64,000 bases of DNA from Gammaproteobacteria bacterium (GCA_018824405.1 JAHJGO010000027.1:19512-83511), one strand, 5' to 3'. Shown: positions 1 to 9,316, numbered from the stretch's first letter. The notes: a model not told the origin generated them from the sequence alone. Made by a program: numbers and translations.

Positions 1-125
1 AAGCCTGTGCTGCCCCCGCAACGGTAAGTGAGCGCGAACATATCGACATGCCACTGTGGCGCAAGCCATGGGAAGGCGATACGTTTTTTCACGAGCCCGG
101 AGACCGGCCTGAATCTGGTGCGGAA
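1..125 (+). promoter_or_regulatory. Cobalamin (B12) riboswitch, 5' part outside the window
   Basis: The conserved core of an adenosylcobalamin riboswitch is readable. It starts with CTGCCCCCGCAAC followed by GGTAAG, then a GCCACTG segment, CATGGGAAGGC, and the B12 box AGCCCGGAGACCGGCC at 94-109. The 5' part of the aptamer lies upstream of base 1 and the 3' limit is approximate. It stands about 110 bases before btuB and probably represses the whole B12 salvage operon when cobalamin is plentiful. Whether control acts on translation or transcription cannot be decided from what is visible. Confidence 0.9.
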
Positions 126-235
126 ATGCTGCGGGGTGACGCTAGCTGATTGGCTTGGTTGCGCCATTCTCGTGACATTTCCATTATTTGAACTTACGGA
201 CTGCGGGGACGCTGGCCGACTCAATGGAAACTGCA

Positions 236-2068
236 ATGAACCACACCCTCAAACTGGGCCTGACTTCCCTGGCCCTGATCAATAGCGCTTTTGCCGAAGA
301 ACTGCCCCTTTACCAACTTGATGACATGGTGGTGACGGCCACACGCTCACTCCAGCCGATCGGAAATCTGGTGGCTGACGTATCCATCATTCCCGCGGCG
401 GATATCCGCGCAGCGGGTCAGTCCACCCTGGTGGAATTGCTGCAAACGCAGCCCGGCGTGGAAATCTCCAGCAACGGCGGTCCCGGCGCCTCTGCCTCCG
501 TCTATCTGCGTGGCGCAAACGCCGGCCATACCCTGGTGCTGATTGACGGCATGCGCGTCGGCTCCGCCACCACCGGGTCCACTGCCCTGGAAAACATTCC
601 GCTCGACCAGATCGAGCGCATCGAGATCCTGCGCGGACCGGCCAGCCACCTGTACGGCTCTGATGCCATCGGCGGAGTGATCCAGATATTTACCCGCAAC
701 GGAAAAGGCACCCCGGCAGCAAACTTCTCCGCCGGCATCGGCAGCTTCAACACCCAGACCCTGAGCGCGGGTTACGGCGGCGAGCTCGGCGACAACCGTT
801 TCAGCATTCAAGCAGGTCACAGGGAGTCGGACGGCATTTCCTCGTATGCCCCCGGCAATCCATCCTATAGCGGCCAGAACCAGGACAAGGACGGCCACCG
901 CAATACCAATCTGTCGATAAAACTGGCCCGTACCCTGGCGGCAGGTCACGAGATCGGCGTGGATGGATTCGCCAGCCAGGGACGCAGCCATTATGACGGC
1001 TATTCATCGAGCATCGATTACTATCGCGACCAGTCCCTGTCAACTTTCAATGTCTACAGCAAAAACCGGATCAACGACCACTGGCAGAGCCTGGTGCGCA
1101 TCAGCACCGGTGCCGATCACTCCAGCGAGTACAGCGCCGTCAAGGATGTGATCAATACCGACCAGAACCAGTTCCTGTGGCAGAACGACCTTGACGTCGG
1201 GCCCGGCACGGCCCTGCTCGGGGTGGAGCGTCTGGAGCAGAAGGTCAGCGGCACCTCGGCTTATAGCGTTTCATCCCGCACCATCCAGTCCTGGTTCGCC
1301 GGCTACCAGGCACAAGCCGGGCAGCATCGTTTCCAGGCGAACCTGCGCAACGACGACAATTCCCAATTCGGCAGCCACGCCACCGGCCACTTCGGCTATG
1401 GTTACCAGCTTGCTCCCCAGTGGCGCGTTGGCGCCGGCCTGGGTAGCGCCTTCAAAGCTCCCAGCTTCAACGACCTGTACTGGCCCAATGCTGGCAACCC
1501 GGATCTGCGCCCGGAACGCTCCCGCAACAAGGAAGCCTCGCTTCATTACGATGGCGGCATGCACCATTTCAGGGCGGTATATTTCGACAACCAGGTCAGC
1601 GACCTGATTGCCTGGATGCCCATCGCCCCCGGCTCCTGGACATGGAAACCTGCCAACGTCAACGAGGCCAGCTTGCGCGGCATCACCCTGTCCGGCTCCA
1701 CCATCCTGGGTGACTTCCGACTCGATGCCAACCTGACCCTGCAACAACCGGAGGACAGCAACACCGGCAAGACCCTGATCAACCGCGCCGAGCAGCACGG
1801 CACCGTCAAGCTCGGCCGCGAGCTGGGTGCCTGGAAGCTGGCCGGCGAATGGGTCTTTTCCGGCGACCGCTACGGCGATGCCGGGAACACCCTAAAAATG
1901 GGCGGCTACGGACTGCTCAACGCCAGCGCCAGCTACGCCCTGAACAAGGCGTGGACGCTCCAGGCGCGGGCCAACAATCTGTTTGACCGGCAATACGAAC
2001 TGGCGCGGGGCTATAACACGCCAGGGGTGAATATTTTCGTGGGCGTGCGCTACCAGCCTGCAAAGTAG
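236..2068 (+). CDS. btuB: TonB-dependent vitamin B12 outer-membrane receptor BtuB
   Basis: This is an outer-membrane beta-barrel receptor that takes up cobalamin with energy from TonB/ExbBD. The 610-residue product starts with a Sec signal peptide (residues 1-20, ending NSAFA). A TonB box follows around residues 30-37 (DMVVTATR), then a plug domain with the typical VLIDGMRVG and IERIEILRGPAS motifs and a C-terminal barrel ending IFVGVRYQPAK. The ATG at 236 is chosen because GGAA lies 7 bases upstream and the signal peptide begins there. The frame also offers TTG 188 and ATG 224. B12 specificity rests on the riboswitch upstream and the cobalamin genes downstream; the receptor fold alone would not prove it. 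Confidence 0.93.
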   Translation: MNHTLKLGLTSLALINSAFAEELPLYQLDDMVVTATRSLQPIGNLVADVSIIPAADIRAAGQSTLVELLQTQPGVEISSNGGPGASASVYLRGANAGHTLVLIDGMRVGSATTGSTALENIPLDQIERIEILRGPASHLYGSDAIGGVIQIFTRNGKGTPAANFSAGIGSFNTQTLSAGYGGELGDNRFSIQAGHRESDGISSYAPGNPSYSGQNQDKDGHRNTNLSIKLARTLAAGHEIGVDGFASQGRSHYDGYSSSIDYYRDQSLSTFNVYSKNRINDHWQSLVRISTGADHSSEYSAVKDVINTDQNQFLWQNDLDVGPGTALLGVERLEQKVSGTSAYSVSSRTIQSWFAGYQAQAGQHRFQANLRNDDNSQFGSHATGHFGYGYQLAPQWRVGAGLGSAFKAPSFNDLYWPNAGNPDLRPERSRNKEASLHYDGGMHHFRAVYFDNQVSDLIAWMPIAPGSWTWKPANVNEASLRGITLSGSTILGDFRLDANLTLQQPEDSNTGKTLINRAEQHGTVKLGRELGAWKLAGEWVFSGDRYGDAGNTLKMGGYGLLNASASYALNKAWTLQARANNLFDRQYELARGYNTPGVNIFVGVRYQPAK

Positions 2069-2131
2069 CCAATATCCCGCCATTCCCGTTCATGGGGAGT
2101 GGCGATTTTCCGGCCTTTTATGGAGCTTGCC

Positions 2132-2707
2132 ATGTTAACCCTGACCTTCCGCCAGCAACTCGCCATCGGCTTCTGCCTTGTCCTGCTGATGGCGCTTACA
2201 CGCAGCCATCACTGGGCAAACCTGCATTTTCTTCCTGACGCCACATGGGCAGTGTTCTTTCTTGTTGGCGTCTATCTGCGGCCACTCTGGATAGCTCCTG
2301 CCCTGATGCTGGGCGCTGCATTCATCGATTTTGCCGCCATCACCTGGGGTGGAATAAGCGACTTCTGCGTTTCGCCGGCATACGGATTCCTCATCCCGGC
2401 CTATTTCGCCCTGTTCCTGGCTGGCCGCGCCTATGCCCGCCACCATCGCCTGTCCTGGTCAGCGCTGCCGTGGCTGGCTGGTTGCGCACTGGCTGGCGCG
2501 GTGGGGGCAGAACTGTTCTCCAGCGGAGGGTTTTACTTCTTCTCCGGACAGTTCGCCGAACCCAGCCTGGGTGAATTCATCCCGCGCATGGTGAAATATT
2601 TTCCGCACATGCTGTCGACCATGGCGAGTTACCTCGGCCTGGCTGCCGCGATTCATGTTGCCGCCGCCTTTTGGCTTGGCAATACTCGACACGCCGCACG
2701 CCCGTGA
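2132..2707 (+). CDS. btuM: BtuM-type solitary ECF cobalamin transporter
   Basis: This is a 191-residue inner-membrane protein with about six hydrophobic segments. It shows features I associate with BtuM, the stand-alone ECF S-component for vitamin B12 known from Thiobacillus denitrificans: an early SHHWANLHFLPDATWAVFF segment and a conserved cysteine in GGISDFCVSP at residue 79. In the characterised protein a cysteine at position 80 ligates the cobalamin cobalt. It would carry cobalamin across the inner membrane after BtuB. No BtuCD or BtuF gene is nearby, consistent with a solitary transporter. The ATG at 2132 is preceded by GGAG; ATG 2099 is possible but lacks a good site. The stop overlaps the btuR start (GTGA). 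Confidence 0.85.
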   Translation: MLTLTFRQQLAIGFCLVLLMALTRSHHWANLHFLPDATWAVFFLVGVYLRPLWIAPALMLGAAFIDFAAITWGGISDFCVSPAYGFLIPAYFALFLAGRAYARHHRLSWSALPWLAGCALAGAVGAELFSSGGFYFFSGQFAEPSLGEFIPRMVKYFPHMLSTMASYLGLAAAIHVAAAFWLGNTRHAARP

Positions 2708-3306
2708 ACAACGACAGTGACAGCCGCCACAACGCCCGCATGGCTCGCAAGAAGGCGGTGATCGATGCGAATATCGCCCGCGCCACCCTCGAGCGCGGCT
2801 TGCTGCTGGTGCTCACCGGCAACGGCAAGGGCAAGAGCTCGTCAGCCTTCGGCATGGTTGCCCGCGCCCTGGGCCACGGCATGAAAGTGGGCGTAGCCCA
2901 GTTCATCAAGAGCCGAACAGATACTGGCGAAGAAGCTTTCTTCAGCCGCCAGCCCGGCGTGGAATGGCATGTGCTCGGCGACGGCTTTACCTGGGACACC
3001 CAGGATCGCGAACAGGACATTGCTACCGCCCGGCGTGGCTGGCAAGTTGCAGAACGCATGCTGGCCGACCCATCCATTGATATCGTGGTGCTGGACGAAC
3101 TCACCTACCTGCTGAGCTACGGCTATCTCGAGCAGGATGCCGTGCTGGATGCCATCGCCTCCCGCCCACCCATGCAGCATGTCGTCGTCACCGGCCGCGG
3201 CGCTTCGCCGGAGCTGGTCGAACTGGCCGACACCGTGTCTGAAATCACTGATATGAAACACGCCTACCGCGCCGGGGTCAAGGCGCAAAAAGGAGTGGAT
3301 CTGTGA
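2704..3306 (+). CDS. btuR: Cob(I)yrinic acid a,c-diamide adenosyltransferase
   Basis: This is a CobA/BtuR-family corrinoid adenosyltransferase. It transfers the 5'-deoxyadenosyl group of ATP to Co(I) corrinoids, the first step after uptake. The P-loop GNGKGKSS lies at residues 39-46 and is followed by AFGMVARALGHG and later VVLDELTYLLSYGYL, as in E. coli BtuR (196 residues against 200 here). The GTG at 2704 is chosen because it forms a GTGA overlap with the btuM stop and gives the usual N-terminal arm. An internal ATG at 2740 would remove that arm. The gene is translationally coupled inside the riboswitch-controlled operon. Confidence 0.93.
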   Translation: MNNDSDSRHNARMARKKAVIDANIARATLERGLLLVLTGNGKGKSSSAFGMVARALGHGMKVGVAQFIKSRTDTGEEAFFSRQPGVEWHVLGDGFTWDTQDREQDIATARRGWQVAERMLADPSIDIVVLDELTYLLSYGYLEQDAVLDAIASRPPMQHVVVTGRGASPELVELADTVSEITDMKHAYRAGVKAQKGVDL

Positions 3307-3333
3307 AAAGCTCGGCTGCTTCTTCCATATGCA

Positions 3334-3428
3334 TCCCCCTCTCCTCACCCGCAAGGAGTGTCCCCGCCGCGAGTGGCAGCAGAGCTGCTCACACGGGCGA
3401 GACAATCCTCTCCCGCCTGCGGGAGAGG
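3334..3428. repeat. Intergenic repeat ending in a perfect palindrome
   Basis: The only sizeable gap inside the cobalamin operon holds a repeat-like element. It begins CCCCTCTCCTCACCCGC and ends in a perfect palindrome at 3407-3428 (arms CCTCTCCCGC and GCGGGAGAGG around CT). Elements of this kind are common as dispersed intergenic repeats in proteobacteria. The right arm also supplies the GAGAGG that lies just before the presumed cobU start. Confidence 0.6.
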
Positions 3429-3433
3429 AAGCA

Positions 3434-3973
3434 ATGGACAAAGGCGCTTGTTTTGATATGAAGGAACTGATCCTCGGGGGTGCCCGTTCAGGCAAAAGCG
3501 CTCTGGCGGAGCGTCTTGCCGCCGAGAGCGGGCTTGCGGTCACCTATATCGCCACGGCGACCGCGGGGGACGAGGAAATGGCGAGGCGCATCGCCCACCA
3601 CCGGGAACGTCGTCCCGCCGGCTGGGAACTGCGGGAAGAGCCGCTGCGGCTGGCTGCCGCGCTGAAGGACGCTGCCGCACCCGACCGCTGCCTGCTGGTG
3701 GATTGCCTGACACTGTGGCTGAACAACGTGATTGCCGATGAGGCACTGTTCCTGAGGGAACGCGCCGCCTTGCTGGCAATTCTGCCCGCCCTGCCCGGCC
3801 GCGTCATCCTGGTGAGCAATGAAGTCGGCATGGGCATTGTCCCCCTGGGTGAGCTGACCCGGCGCTATTGCGACGAGGCAGGGCGCCTGAACCAGGAGCT
3901 GGCGCAAGCCTGCAACCGGGTAACACTGGTGACGGCGGGCCTGCCACTGATGTTGAAAGGAAGTCTATTATGA
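3434..3973 (+). CDS. cobU: Adenosylcobinamide kinase / adenosylcobinamide-phosphate guanylyltransferase
   Basis: This bifunctional CobU/CobP enzyme phosphorylates adenosylcobinamide and then attaches GMP, giving AdoCbi-GDP for CobS. The P-loop GGARSGKS is at residues 15-22. Histidines at 55-56 sit where the guanylylated histidine of the family lies, and [12 protein letters not shown] matches the Walker B region. The ATG at 3434 is preceded by GAGAGG at ideal spacing. The alternative ATG 3458 would start closer to the family N-terminus but has no ribosome-binding site. The 179-residue length is normal. The stop overlaps the cobT start (ATGA). Confidence 0.9.
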   Translation: MDKGACFDMKELILGGARSGKSALAERLAAESGLAVTYIATATAGDEEMARRIAHHRERRPAGWELREEPLRLAAALKDAAAPDRCLLVDCLTLWLNNVIADEALFLRERAALLAILPALPGRVILVSNEVGMGIVPLGELTRRYCDEAGRLNQELAQACNRVTLVTAGLPLMLKGSLL

Positions 3974-5043
3974 GTTTCAAGCCCTCGGCCATATCACCCT
4001 GGGACAAGTGGCTGGAAATGCCGGCAGCGCCTTTCAACATGGCTGAACTGAAGGCGGCGCGAGCGCGCCAGATGCAGCTCACCAAACCGCCCGGCTCATT
4101 GGGCGATCTCGAAGGGATCGCCATCCGCCTCGCCGCGATGCAGGGCACCCAGCAGCCCGAGCTTGCGCGGGCGCGCATCGTGGTGTTTGCCGCCGATCAC
4201 GGCATCGCCGCCGAGGGCGTGTCGGCCTTCCCCCAGGAAGTGACCGGACAGATGATCCTCAATTTTGCCCGCGGTGGGGCAGCGATCAGCGTGCTGGCGC
4301 GCAGCCTGGGCGCGACGCTTGAAGTGGTGGACGTGGGTAGCGTCGCAAACAGTGGCGCCATGGCTGGCGTGGTGGTGCAAAAGGCGGCCAGCGGTACGGC
4401 CAATTTCCGCCATGGCCCGGCGATGACCGAGAAGCAACTGGCAGCAGCATTGCAGGCCGGTCGAGACGCGGCGGAGCGGGCACTGAGAGACGATGCGCAA
4501 CTTTTCATCGGCGGCGAGATGGGCATCGCCAACACCACGGCAGCCACCGCCCTGGCCTGCGCCCTGCTGGGGCGCGCCGCCAGCGAAATTGCAGGGCCGG
4601 GCACCGGGCTGGATGTGGCCGGTGTAGCGCGCAAGGCAAGAATCATCGATGAAGCGCTGGAGCTGCACCGCGCAGCGATCACCTCTCCGCTGGAGGCGCT
4701 TCGCCACGTCGGTGGTTTCGAGATTGCGGCACTGGCCGGCGCCTACATTGCCTGCGCCCAGATGGGTCTGCCCGTGCTGGTGGACGGCTTCATCGCCAGT
4801 GCGGCGGCCCTGGTAGCGATGCAAATCCGGCCGGATGCGCCGAACTGGTGGTTCTACGGCCATGCCTCGGCTGAACCTGGTCATGTTCACCTGATGCAGG
4901 CGCTGGACGCCCGGCCGCTGCTGACCCTGGGGCTGCGCCTGGGCGAGGGCAGCGGCGCTGCGGTGGCGCTGCCGGTTCTGCGCCTTGCCGCCGCACTGCA
5001 TGGACAGATGGCCACTTTCGGCGACGCCGGAGTGTCGCAATGA
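3970..5043 (+). CDS. cobT: Nicotinate-nucleotide--dimethylbenzimidazole phosphoribosyltransferase
   Basis: CobT makes alpha-ribazole 5'-phosphate from nicotinate mononucleotide and dimethylbenzimidazole, activating the lower ligand of cobalamin. The 357-residue product has the expected [12 protein letters not shown] near the N-terminus, [38 protein letters not shown] and [17 protein letters not shown]-terminal LGEGSGAA carries the conserved catalytic glutamate. The start is fixed by the 4-bp ATGA overlap with cobU, and the gene overlaps cobC the same way at its end. Confidence 0.95.
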   Translation: MSFKPSAISPWDKWLEMPAAPFNMAELKAARARQMQLTKPPGSLGDLEGIAIRLAAMQGTQQPELARARIVVFAADHGIAAEGVSAFPQEVTGQMILNFARGGAAISVLARSLGATLEVVDVGSVANSGAMAGVVVQKAASGTANFRHGPAMTEKQLAAALQAGRDAAERALRDDAQLFIGGEMGIANTTAATALACALLGRAASEIAGPGTGLDVAGVARKARIIDEALELHRAAITSPLEALRHVGGFEIAALAGAYIACAQMGLPVLVDGFIASAAALVAMQIRPDAPNWWFYGHASAEPGHVHLMQALDARPLLTLGLRLGEGSGAAVALPVLRLAAALHGQMATFGDAGVSQ

Positions 5044-5654
5044 ACGAATCATCGATTACGACCGTTGACCTGCTCCGTCACGGCGAGCCGGAGGGAGGAA
5101 TCCGCTTCCGTGGCCACACCGATGACCCGCTGAGCAAAACGGGCTGGGCACAGATGCGCGCGGCCTGTCCGGACAGTAATTCGTGGCAAATCGTGGTCAG
5201 CTCCCCCCTCCTGCGCTGCGCCGGATTTGCCGCCGAGCTTGCCGCAAACACGGGCATTCCAATGGAAACCGATGTCCACCTCAGAGAGATTGGCTTCGGC
5301 GCGTGGGAAGGGCGCACACCAGAGGAACTGATGCAGGACGATCCCGGCTGCCTCGACCGGCTCTGGCGCGACCCGGCCAGCTTCACGCCACCCGGCGGGG
5401 AGGGCTTGGCAGCCTTTGCCGCGAGGGTTACGGCGGGCTGGAACGACCTGCTGCTGCGCCATGCAGGCAAGCACTTCCTGGTCGTGGCGCACGGCGGCGT
5501 AAATCGCGTGATCCTGTGTCAGGCGCTGCAGATTCCCATCCATAACATGTTCTGCCTGGACGTACCTTTTGCCGGGCGCAGCCGTATCCGGATTCTCGGT
5601 AGCGGCGACCAGGCCCTGACGCAACTGCTGTTCCACGGCAATCCACAAGCATGA
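5040..5654 (+). CDS. cobC: Alpha-ribazole phosphatase (histidine phosphatase family)
   Basis: This 204-residue histidine phosphatase has the phosphohistidine motif LLRHGEP at residues 11-17, the arginine-containing [11 protein letters not shown] segment, and the second histidine in VVAHGGVNR. Its placement between cobT and cobS indicates the role of CobC, dephosphorylating alpha-ribazole phosphate (or adenosylcobalamin phosphate). Without that context it could only be called a phosphoglycerate-mutase-like phosphatase. Both ends overlap neighbours by 4 bp, so translation is probably coupled. Confidence 0.88.
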   Translation: MNESSITTVDLLRHGEPEGGIRFRGHTDDPLSKTGWAQMRAACPDSNSWQIVVSSPLLRCAGFAAELAANTGIPMETDVHLREIGFGAWEGRTPEELMQDDPGCLDRLWRDPASFTPPGGEGLAAFAARVTAGWNDLLLRHAGKHFLVVAHGGVNRVILCQALQIPIHNMFCLDVPFAGRSRIRILGSGDQALTQLLFHGNPQA

Positions 5655-6385
5655 AAGTCTTTCTGCTGGCCTTGCAGTTTCTCACCTGCCTGCCCGTTTC
5701 CCTGAAAGCTGCGCCGGGCCCGGTGGACTGGGGCCGGTCGGTGCTTGCCTACCCGCTGATCGGGCTCCTGATCGGCGGGTTACTGGCAGGCCTGCAATTT
5801 CTTGTCGGACATGCAGACCCACTGCTCCAGGCGGCCTTGCTGACCGCGGCCTGGGCGCTTGTCACTGGCGGGCTGCACCTGGATGGGCTGGCTGATAGCG
5901 CCGACGCCTGGGTGGGCGGCCACGGCGACCGGGAACGCACCCTGGCAATCATGAAAGACCCGCGTAGCGGCCCGGCAGCCGTCACCACGGTAATGCTTGT
6001 GTTGCTGCTGAAATTTGCTGCACTGGTGGCTTTGCTGAAGACGGAGGCATGGCCTGCACTGGCTCTTGCCCCGGTACTGGGCCGGTCGGTGCTGCTTGCG
6101 CTGCTTCTGACCACGCCTTATGTCCGGCCAGGCGGCATGGGCTCCGCGCTGGCGGCCCATCTGCCACGGAAAGCCGCGATACTGACACTATTTCTTGTGG
6201 CTACTGTCACTTTTTTTACCGATAAGCCTGGCTGGATTGCACTGGCAGCAGCACTTGTCGCCTGGCCGCTACTGCGCTGGATGATGATGCGACGCCTGGG
6301 CGGCATGACCGGCGACACGCTGGGCGCCACGGTAGAACTGAGCGAGGCGGCCATACTCGTTTCTCTGGCTCTGGGACTGCCATGA
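5651..6385 (+). CDS. cobS: Adenosylcobinamide-GDP ribazoletransferase (cobalamin synthase)
   Basis: CobS joins AdoCbi-GDP and alpha-ribazole (or its phosphate) in the inner membrane, the last step of nucleotide-loop assembly. The 244-residue protein is strongly hydrophobic with several membrane spans. It carries the family signature [15 protein letters not shown] around residues 73-87, whose acidic residues bind the metal, and KDPRSGP. It overlaps cobC and cobQ by 4 bp each (ATGA). Length is typical of the family. Confidence 0.93.
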   Translation: MKVFLLALQFLTCLPVSLKAAPGPVDWGRSVLAYPLIGLLIGGLLAGLQFLVGHADPLLQAALLTAAWALVTGGLHLDGLADSADAWVGGHGDRERTLAIMKDPRSGPAAVTTVMLVLLLKFAALVALLKTEAWPALALAPVLGRSVLLALLLTTPYVRPGGMGSALAAHLPRKAAILTLFLVATVTFFTDKPGWIALAAALVAWPLLRWMMMRRLGGMTGDTLGATVELSEAAILVSLALGLP

Positions 6386-7836
6386 GCGCGAAAACACTGA
6401 TGATCCAGGGCTGCACTTCCGATGCAGGCAAAAGCGCGCTGGTTACGGGCATCTGCCGCGTGCTCCGCCGCCGCGGCCAGAGCGTTGCCCCGTTCAAGCC
6501 GCAGAACATGGCGCTGAACAGCGCGGTGACCGTGGACAATGGCGAGATCGGCCGGGCTCAGGCGGTGCAGGCACAGGCGTGCAATCTTCCGCCCCATACT
6601 GACATGAACCCCGTGCTACTCAAGCCCAATACCGATATCGGCGCCCAGGTGATTGTCCATGGCCGGTCCATAGGCAACATGGATGCCGATACCTATCACC
6701 ACTTCAAGCCACAATTGCTGGGAAAAGTGCTGTCCTCTTTCGGGCGCCTCAAGGCAAGCTACGACCACGTTGTGATCGAAGGGGCTGGCAGCCCCGCGGA
6801 GATCAACCTGCGCGAACACGAAATCGCTAACATGGGCTTTGCCGAAGCGGCGGATTGCCCGGTTGTACTGGTTGCCGACATCGACCGCGGCGGAGTCTTC
6901 GCCCATCTGGTAGGCACGCTGGAACTGCTTTCAGCCGCCGAGCAGGCGCGCGTGAAAGGTTTTGTCATCAACCGCTTTCGTGGCGACATCAGCCTGCTCC
7001 AGCCCGGCCTGGAGTGGCTCGAAAAGCGTACCGGCAAGCCGGTGTTCGGGGTGCTCCCATATTTGCACGGCCTGCATCTGGAAGCAGAAGACGGACTCGG
7101 CAGGCTGTCATTCGGAGCCGATGCGGTCGAGCCCTTGCGAGTGATCGTGCCCTTGCTGCCAAGAATCAGCAACCACACCGATTTCGACCCGCTACGCCTG
7201 CATCCTGATGTGGCCCTGCGCTTTGTCACTGGAGGCGAACCGGTTCCCCACGCCGATCTGATCATCCTGCCGGGCAGCAAGAACGTGCGCGACGACCTCG
7301 ACTGGCTGAAAAAAAATGGCTGGGAAGATGCGCTCCAGAAACATTTGCGCTACGGCGGAAAACTCATCGGCATCTGCGGCGGCTTCCAGATGCTGGGGCG
7401 GCGCATCCATGACCCTCTGGGGCTGGAATCCGGCGCGGGCGAAAGTGCCAGCCTGGGTCTGCTGGATATGGAGACCGAGCTAAAAGAAGTGAAACAGTTG
7501 CGGCGGGCAAGCGGGAAGCTGGCGCTTGTGGATGCGGAGGTAAGCGGCTATGAAATCCACGCCGGTGTGAGTACAGGCCCTGCCCTGAACCGGCCGGCAG
7601 CACGGCTCGAAGATAGAAACGATGGCTCCATTTCAGAGGACGGCCAGATCCTCGGCACCTACATCCATGGCCTGTTCGACCGGCGGGAGGCTTGCGCTGC
7701 ACTGCTCCACTGGGCGGGGCTGGCTGCGCCATCCATACATGATTATGAAGCCCTGCGGGAAGCGGGGATAGAACGCATGGCAGATGCGGTAGAAACACAT
7801 CTGGATTGGCATCGGCTGCAACAGGCTTTTACATGA
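6382..7836 (+). CDS. cobQ: Cobyric acid synthase (glutamine-hydrolysing)
   Basis: CobQ amidates side chains b, d, e and g of adenosylcobyrinic acid a,c-diamide using glutamine and ATP. The 484-residue protein has an N-terminal dethiobiotin-synthetase-like ATPase domain ([19 protein letters not shown], residues 6-24, then [13 protein letters not shown]). The C-terminal class I amidotransferase-like domain has its cysteine in [10 protein letters not shown] and a histidine in YEIHAG. This is the last gene of the operon. No cobD/cbiB gene is in the window, so the aminopropanol step must be encoded elsewhere. CobQ shows the cell can also use intermediates upstream of cobinamide. Confidence 0.95.
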   Translation: MSAKTLMIQGCTSDAGKSALVTGICRVLRRRGQSVAPFKPQNMALNSAVTVDNGEIGRAQAVQAQACNLPPHTDMNPVLLKPNTDIGAQVIVHGRSIGNMDADTYHHFKPQLLGKVLSSFGRLKASYDHVVIEGAGSPAEINLREHEIANMGFAEAADCPVVLVADIDRGGVFAHLVGTLELLSAAEQARVKGFVINRFRGDISLLQPGLEWLEKRTGKPVFGVLPYLHGLHLEAEDGLGRLSFGADAVEPLRVIVPLLPRISNHTDFDPLRLHPDVALRFVTGGEPVPHADLIILPGSKNVRDDLDWLKKNGWEDALQKHLRYGGKLIGICGGFQMLGRRIHDPLGLESGAGESASLGLLDMETELKEVKQLRRASGKLALVDAEVSGYEIHAGVSTGPALNRPAARLEDRNDGSISEDGQILGTYIHGLFDRREACAALLHWAGLAAPSIHDYEALREAGIERMADAVETHLDWHRLQQAFT

Positions 7837-7930
7837 TGCCTGCTTAAGCGCCTTTATAGTCTATTAAAATACTTTCAAAACGCTGCGTTAGCAGTTGACC
7901 TAGCAGGATTTTTCAAATTATAGTGTGCGC

Positions 7931-8131
7931 ATGCAAGCGGAATTGAAATCCCTCGAAGAAAAAGTCACGCAGATTGCACGCATGTGCCAGCAGTTGCGCG
8001 CCGAAAATATTCAGTTGCGTCAGCAACTGGCCTCCGCCCAGAACCAGAGCAAGCTCCTTGGCGACAAGATTCATGGGGCGCAAACCCGCCTGGAAGCACT
8101 GATGGAACAAATTCCGGAGTCCGCCGAATGA
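7931..8131 (+). CDS. Small coiled-coil protein upstream of zapA (TIGR02449/ZapB-like)
   Basis: This is a 66-residue, almost wholly alpha-helical protein with heptad-like spacing of leucines (for example LKSLEEKVTQIARM and LRAENIQLRQQLASA). It lies directly before zapA, with an ATGA overlap, as in many beta- and gammaproteobacteria. The position suggests a partner of ZapA at the Z-ring, but that is inference from context and the ZapB-like coiled coil. The ATG at 7931 is used; a GTG lies two codons upstream at 7925. No clear ribosome-binding site is visible for either. Confidence 0.75.
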   Translation: MQAELKSLEEKVTQIARMCQQLRAENIQLRQQLASAQNQSKLLGDKIHGAQTRLEALMEQIPESAE

Positions 8132-8436
8132 GCGAAATCAAGGGCCTGGACGTCGCCATCATGGGGCGCGAGTTCCGTGTTGCCTGCCCCGAGGACGAAC
8201 AGGAAGCGCTGCTCCAGTCAGTAGACTATCTCGACCGGAAAATGCGCGAAATCCGCGATAGCGGCAAAGTCATCGGGGTGGAACGCATTGCCATCATGGC
8301 CGCACTGAACATCACGCACGAACTGCTGAATACCCACATCGCCGGTTCTTTTGACATCGGCGAGTTCAAGAGTAGAATGAATGCCATGCAGGCTCAGATC
8401 GAGCAGGCAATGACGGAGCAGGATGAACTTTTTTAG
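8128..8436 (+). CDS. zapA: Cell division protein ZapA
   Basis: ZapA binds and cross-links FtsZ filaments in the cytoplasm. The 102-residue product has the family head domain (VAIMGREFRVACPEDEQEALLQSVDYLD), the DSGKVIGVERIAIMAALNITHELL segment, and a C-terminal helix rich in Gln and Glu for tetramer coiled-coil formation. The start is fixed by the 4-bp overlap with the upstream small gene. A hairpin at 8439-8468 (GGTTGCAA pairing with TTGCAACC) follows the stop, before 6S RNA. Confidence 0.93.
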   Translation: MSEIKGLDVAIMGREFRVACPEDEQEALLQSVDYLDRKMREIRDSGKVIGVERIAIMAALNITHELLNTHIAGSFDIGEFKSRMNAMQAQIEQAMTEQDELF

Positions 8437-8480
8437 CAGGTTGCAAGTGAAATGTGTCTTTTGCAACCAGCTTCACCGAG

Positions 8481-8658
8481 TTGTCCCCTGCGGTGTTCGT
8501 CTAGGCTAGATATTCTTTGAACCAATATATAAAGTTAGGTTGTAGCTATTAAGAGTGCTGTTGTGCGCGTCCCTTGCGGATGTGCCTGATGCGCTCTGGC
8601 CGCGACCCTCTTGGACCTCAGGTTCAAGATGATAGCCTGACGGCATGCGCGGGGGGCT
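8481..8658 (+). ncRNA. ssrS: 6S RNA
   Basis: The interval between zapA and ygfA is the classic position of 6S RNA, which sequesters sigma-70 RNA polymerase in stationary phase. A closing stem can be traced by eye: CCCC at 8485-8488 with GGGG at 8651-8654, and CGTC-T-AGGCTA (8498-8508) with TAGCCTGACG (8633-8642). The conserved 3' half TTGGACCTCAGGTTCAAGATG is recognisable by comparison with E. coli 6S. Ends are approximate. A GC-rich hairpin (GGGGGC/GCCCCC, 8651-8670) directly follows. Confidence 0.82.
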
Positions 8659-8698
8659 CTTACCGCCCCCACCTGTTGTCCATTTTCATTCGCACAAC

Positions 8699-9301
8699 TT
8701 GAATAAATCCCAACTGAGGCGCCATTTGCGCCGTTTGCGCAGCCAGCTTTCGCCGCATCAGCGGCGCACGGCAGCTAATGGCCTGCTGCGCGTGGCAAAA
8801 CGCGAGCGCCTGCTGATGCGCTACAGCCGCGTCGGGTTTTATTTGCCCTTCGAAGGTGAGCTGGATCTGCTGCCCCTGCTCAACCAGGCATTGCTCCTTG
8901 GAAAATCCTGCTATTTGCCCGTGGTGCCGCGTCGCTTCCAGAGGCATCTTTACTTCACGCGTCTAACCAGCCGCCCCAGCTGGTATCTCAATCGCTTCGG
9001 CATCCACGAACACTGGTCACCCCGACCGATACGCGCCAACCAGCTGGACCTGCTGTTCATGCCGCTGGTGGGGTTTGACGAGGACGGATTCCGGCTGGGC
9101 ATGGGAGGCGGGTTCTACGACACCAGCCTGGCATTTCTTGGCCGCCGAAAAATCTGGCGCAAACCCTATCTGGTCGGGATCGGCTACGAATGCCAGAAAG
9201 TTCAGCAAGTACCGCGCGACCCCTGGGACATGCCGCTCGATGCGGCGCTCACCGAACACCAGCTCTATCGCTTCCCCAGAAGCACACATCAACACATTTG
9301 A
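8699..9301 (+). CDS. fthC: 5-formyltetrahydrofolate cyclo-ligase
   Basis: This YgfA/FthC-family enzyme converts 5-formyl-THF to 5,10-methenyl-THF with ATP. The product has the N-terminal KSQLRRHLRRLRSQLSPHQRR pattern, GFYLPFEGELDLLPLL in the middle, and the ATP-binding GMGGGFYDTSL near residue 140. The start is uncertain. The TTG at 8699 gives the usual family N-terminus (200 residues). The ATG at 8645 would add 18 residues but lies inside the closing stem of 6S RNA. Neither has an obvious ribosome-binding site. The 6S RNA-ygfA arrangement is conserved in proteobacteria. Confidence 0.88.
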   Translation: MNKSQLRRHLRRLRSQLSPHQRRTAANGLLRVAKRERLLMRYSRVGFYLPFEGELDLLPLLNQALLLGKSCYLPVVPRRFQRHLYFTRLTSRPSWYLNRFGIHEHWSPRPIRANQLDLLFMPLVGFDEDGFRLGMGGGFYDTSLAFLGRRKIWRKPYLVGIGYECQKVQQVPRDPWDMPLDAALTEHQLYRFPRSTHQHI

Positions 9302-9316
9302 ATTCAGGATGAACAC

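Noticed and set aside
347..991. Long minus-strand frame opposite btuB.
   Set aside because: It lies wholly within btuB on the other strand and has no recognisable motifs; GC-rich genes often leave such open frames.
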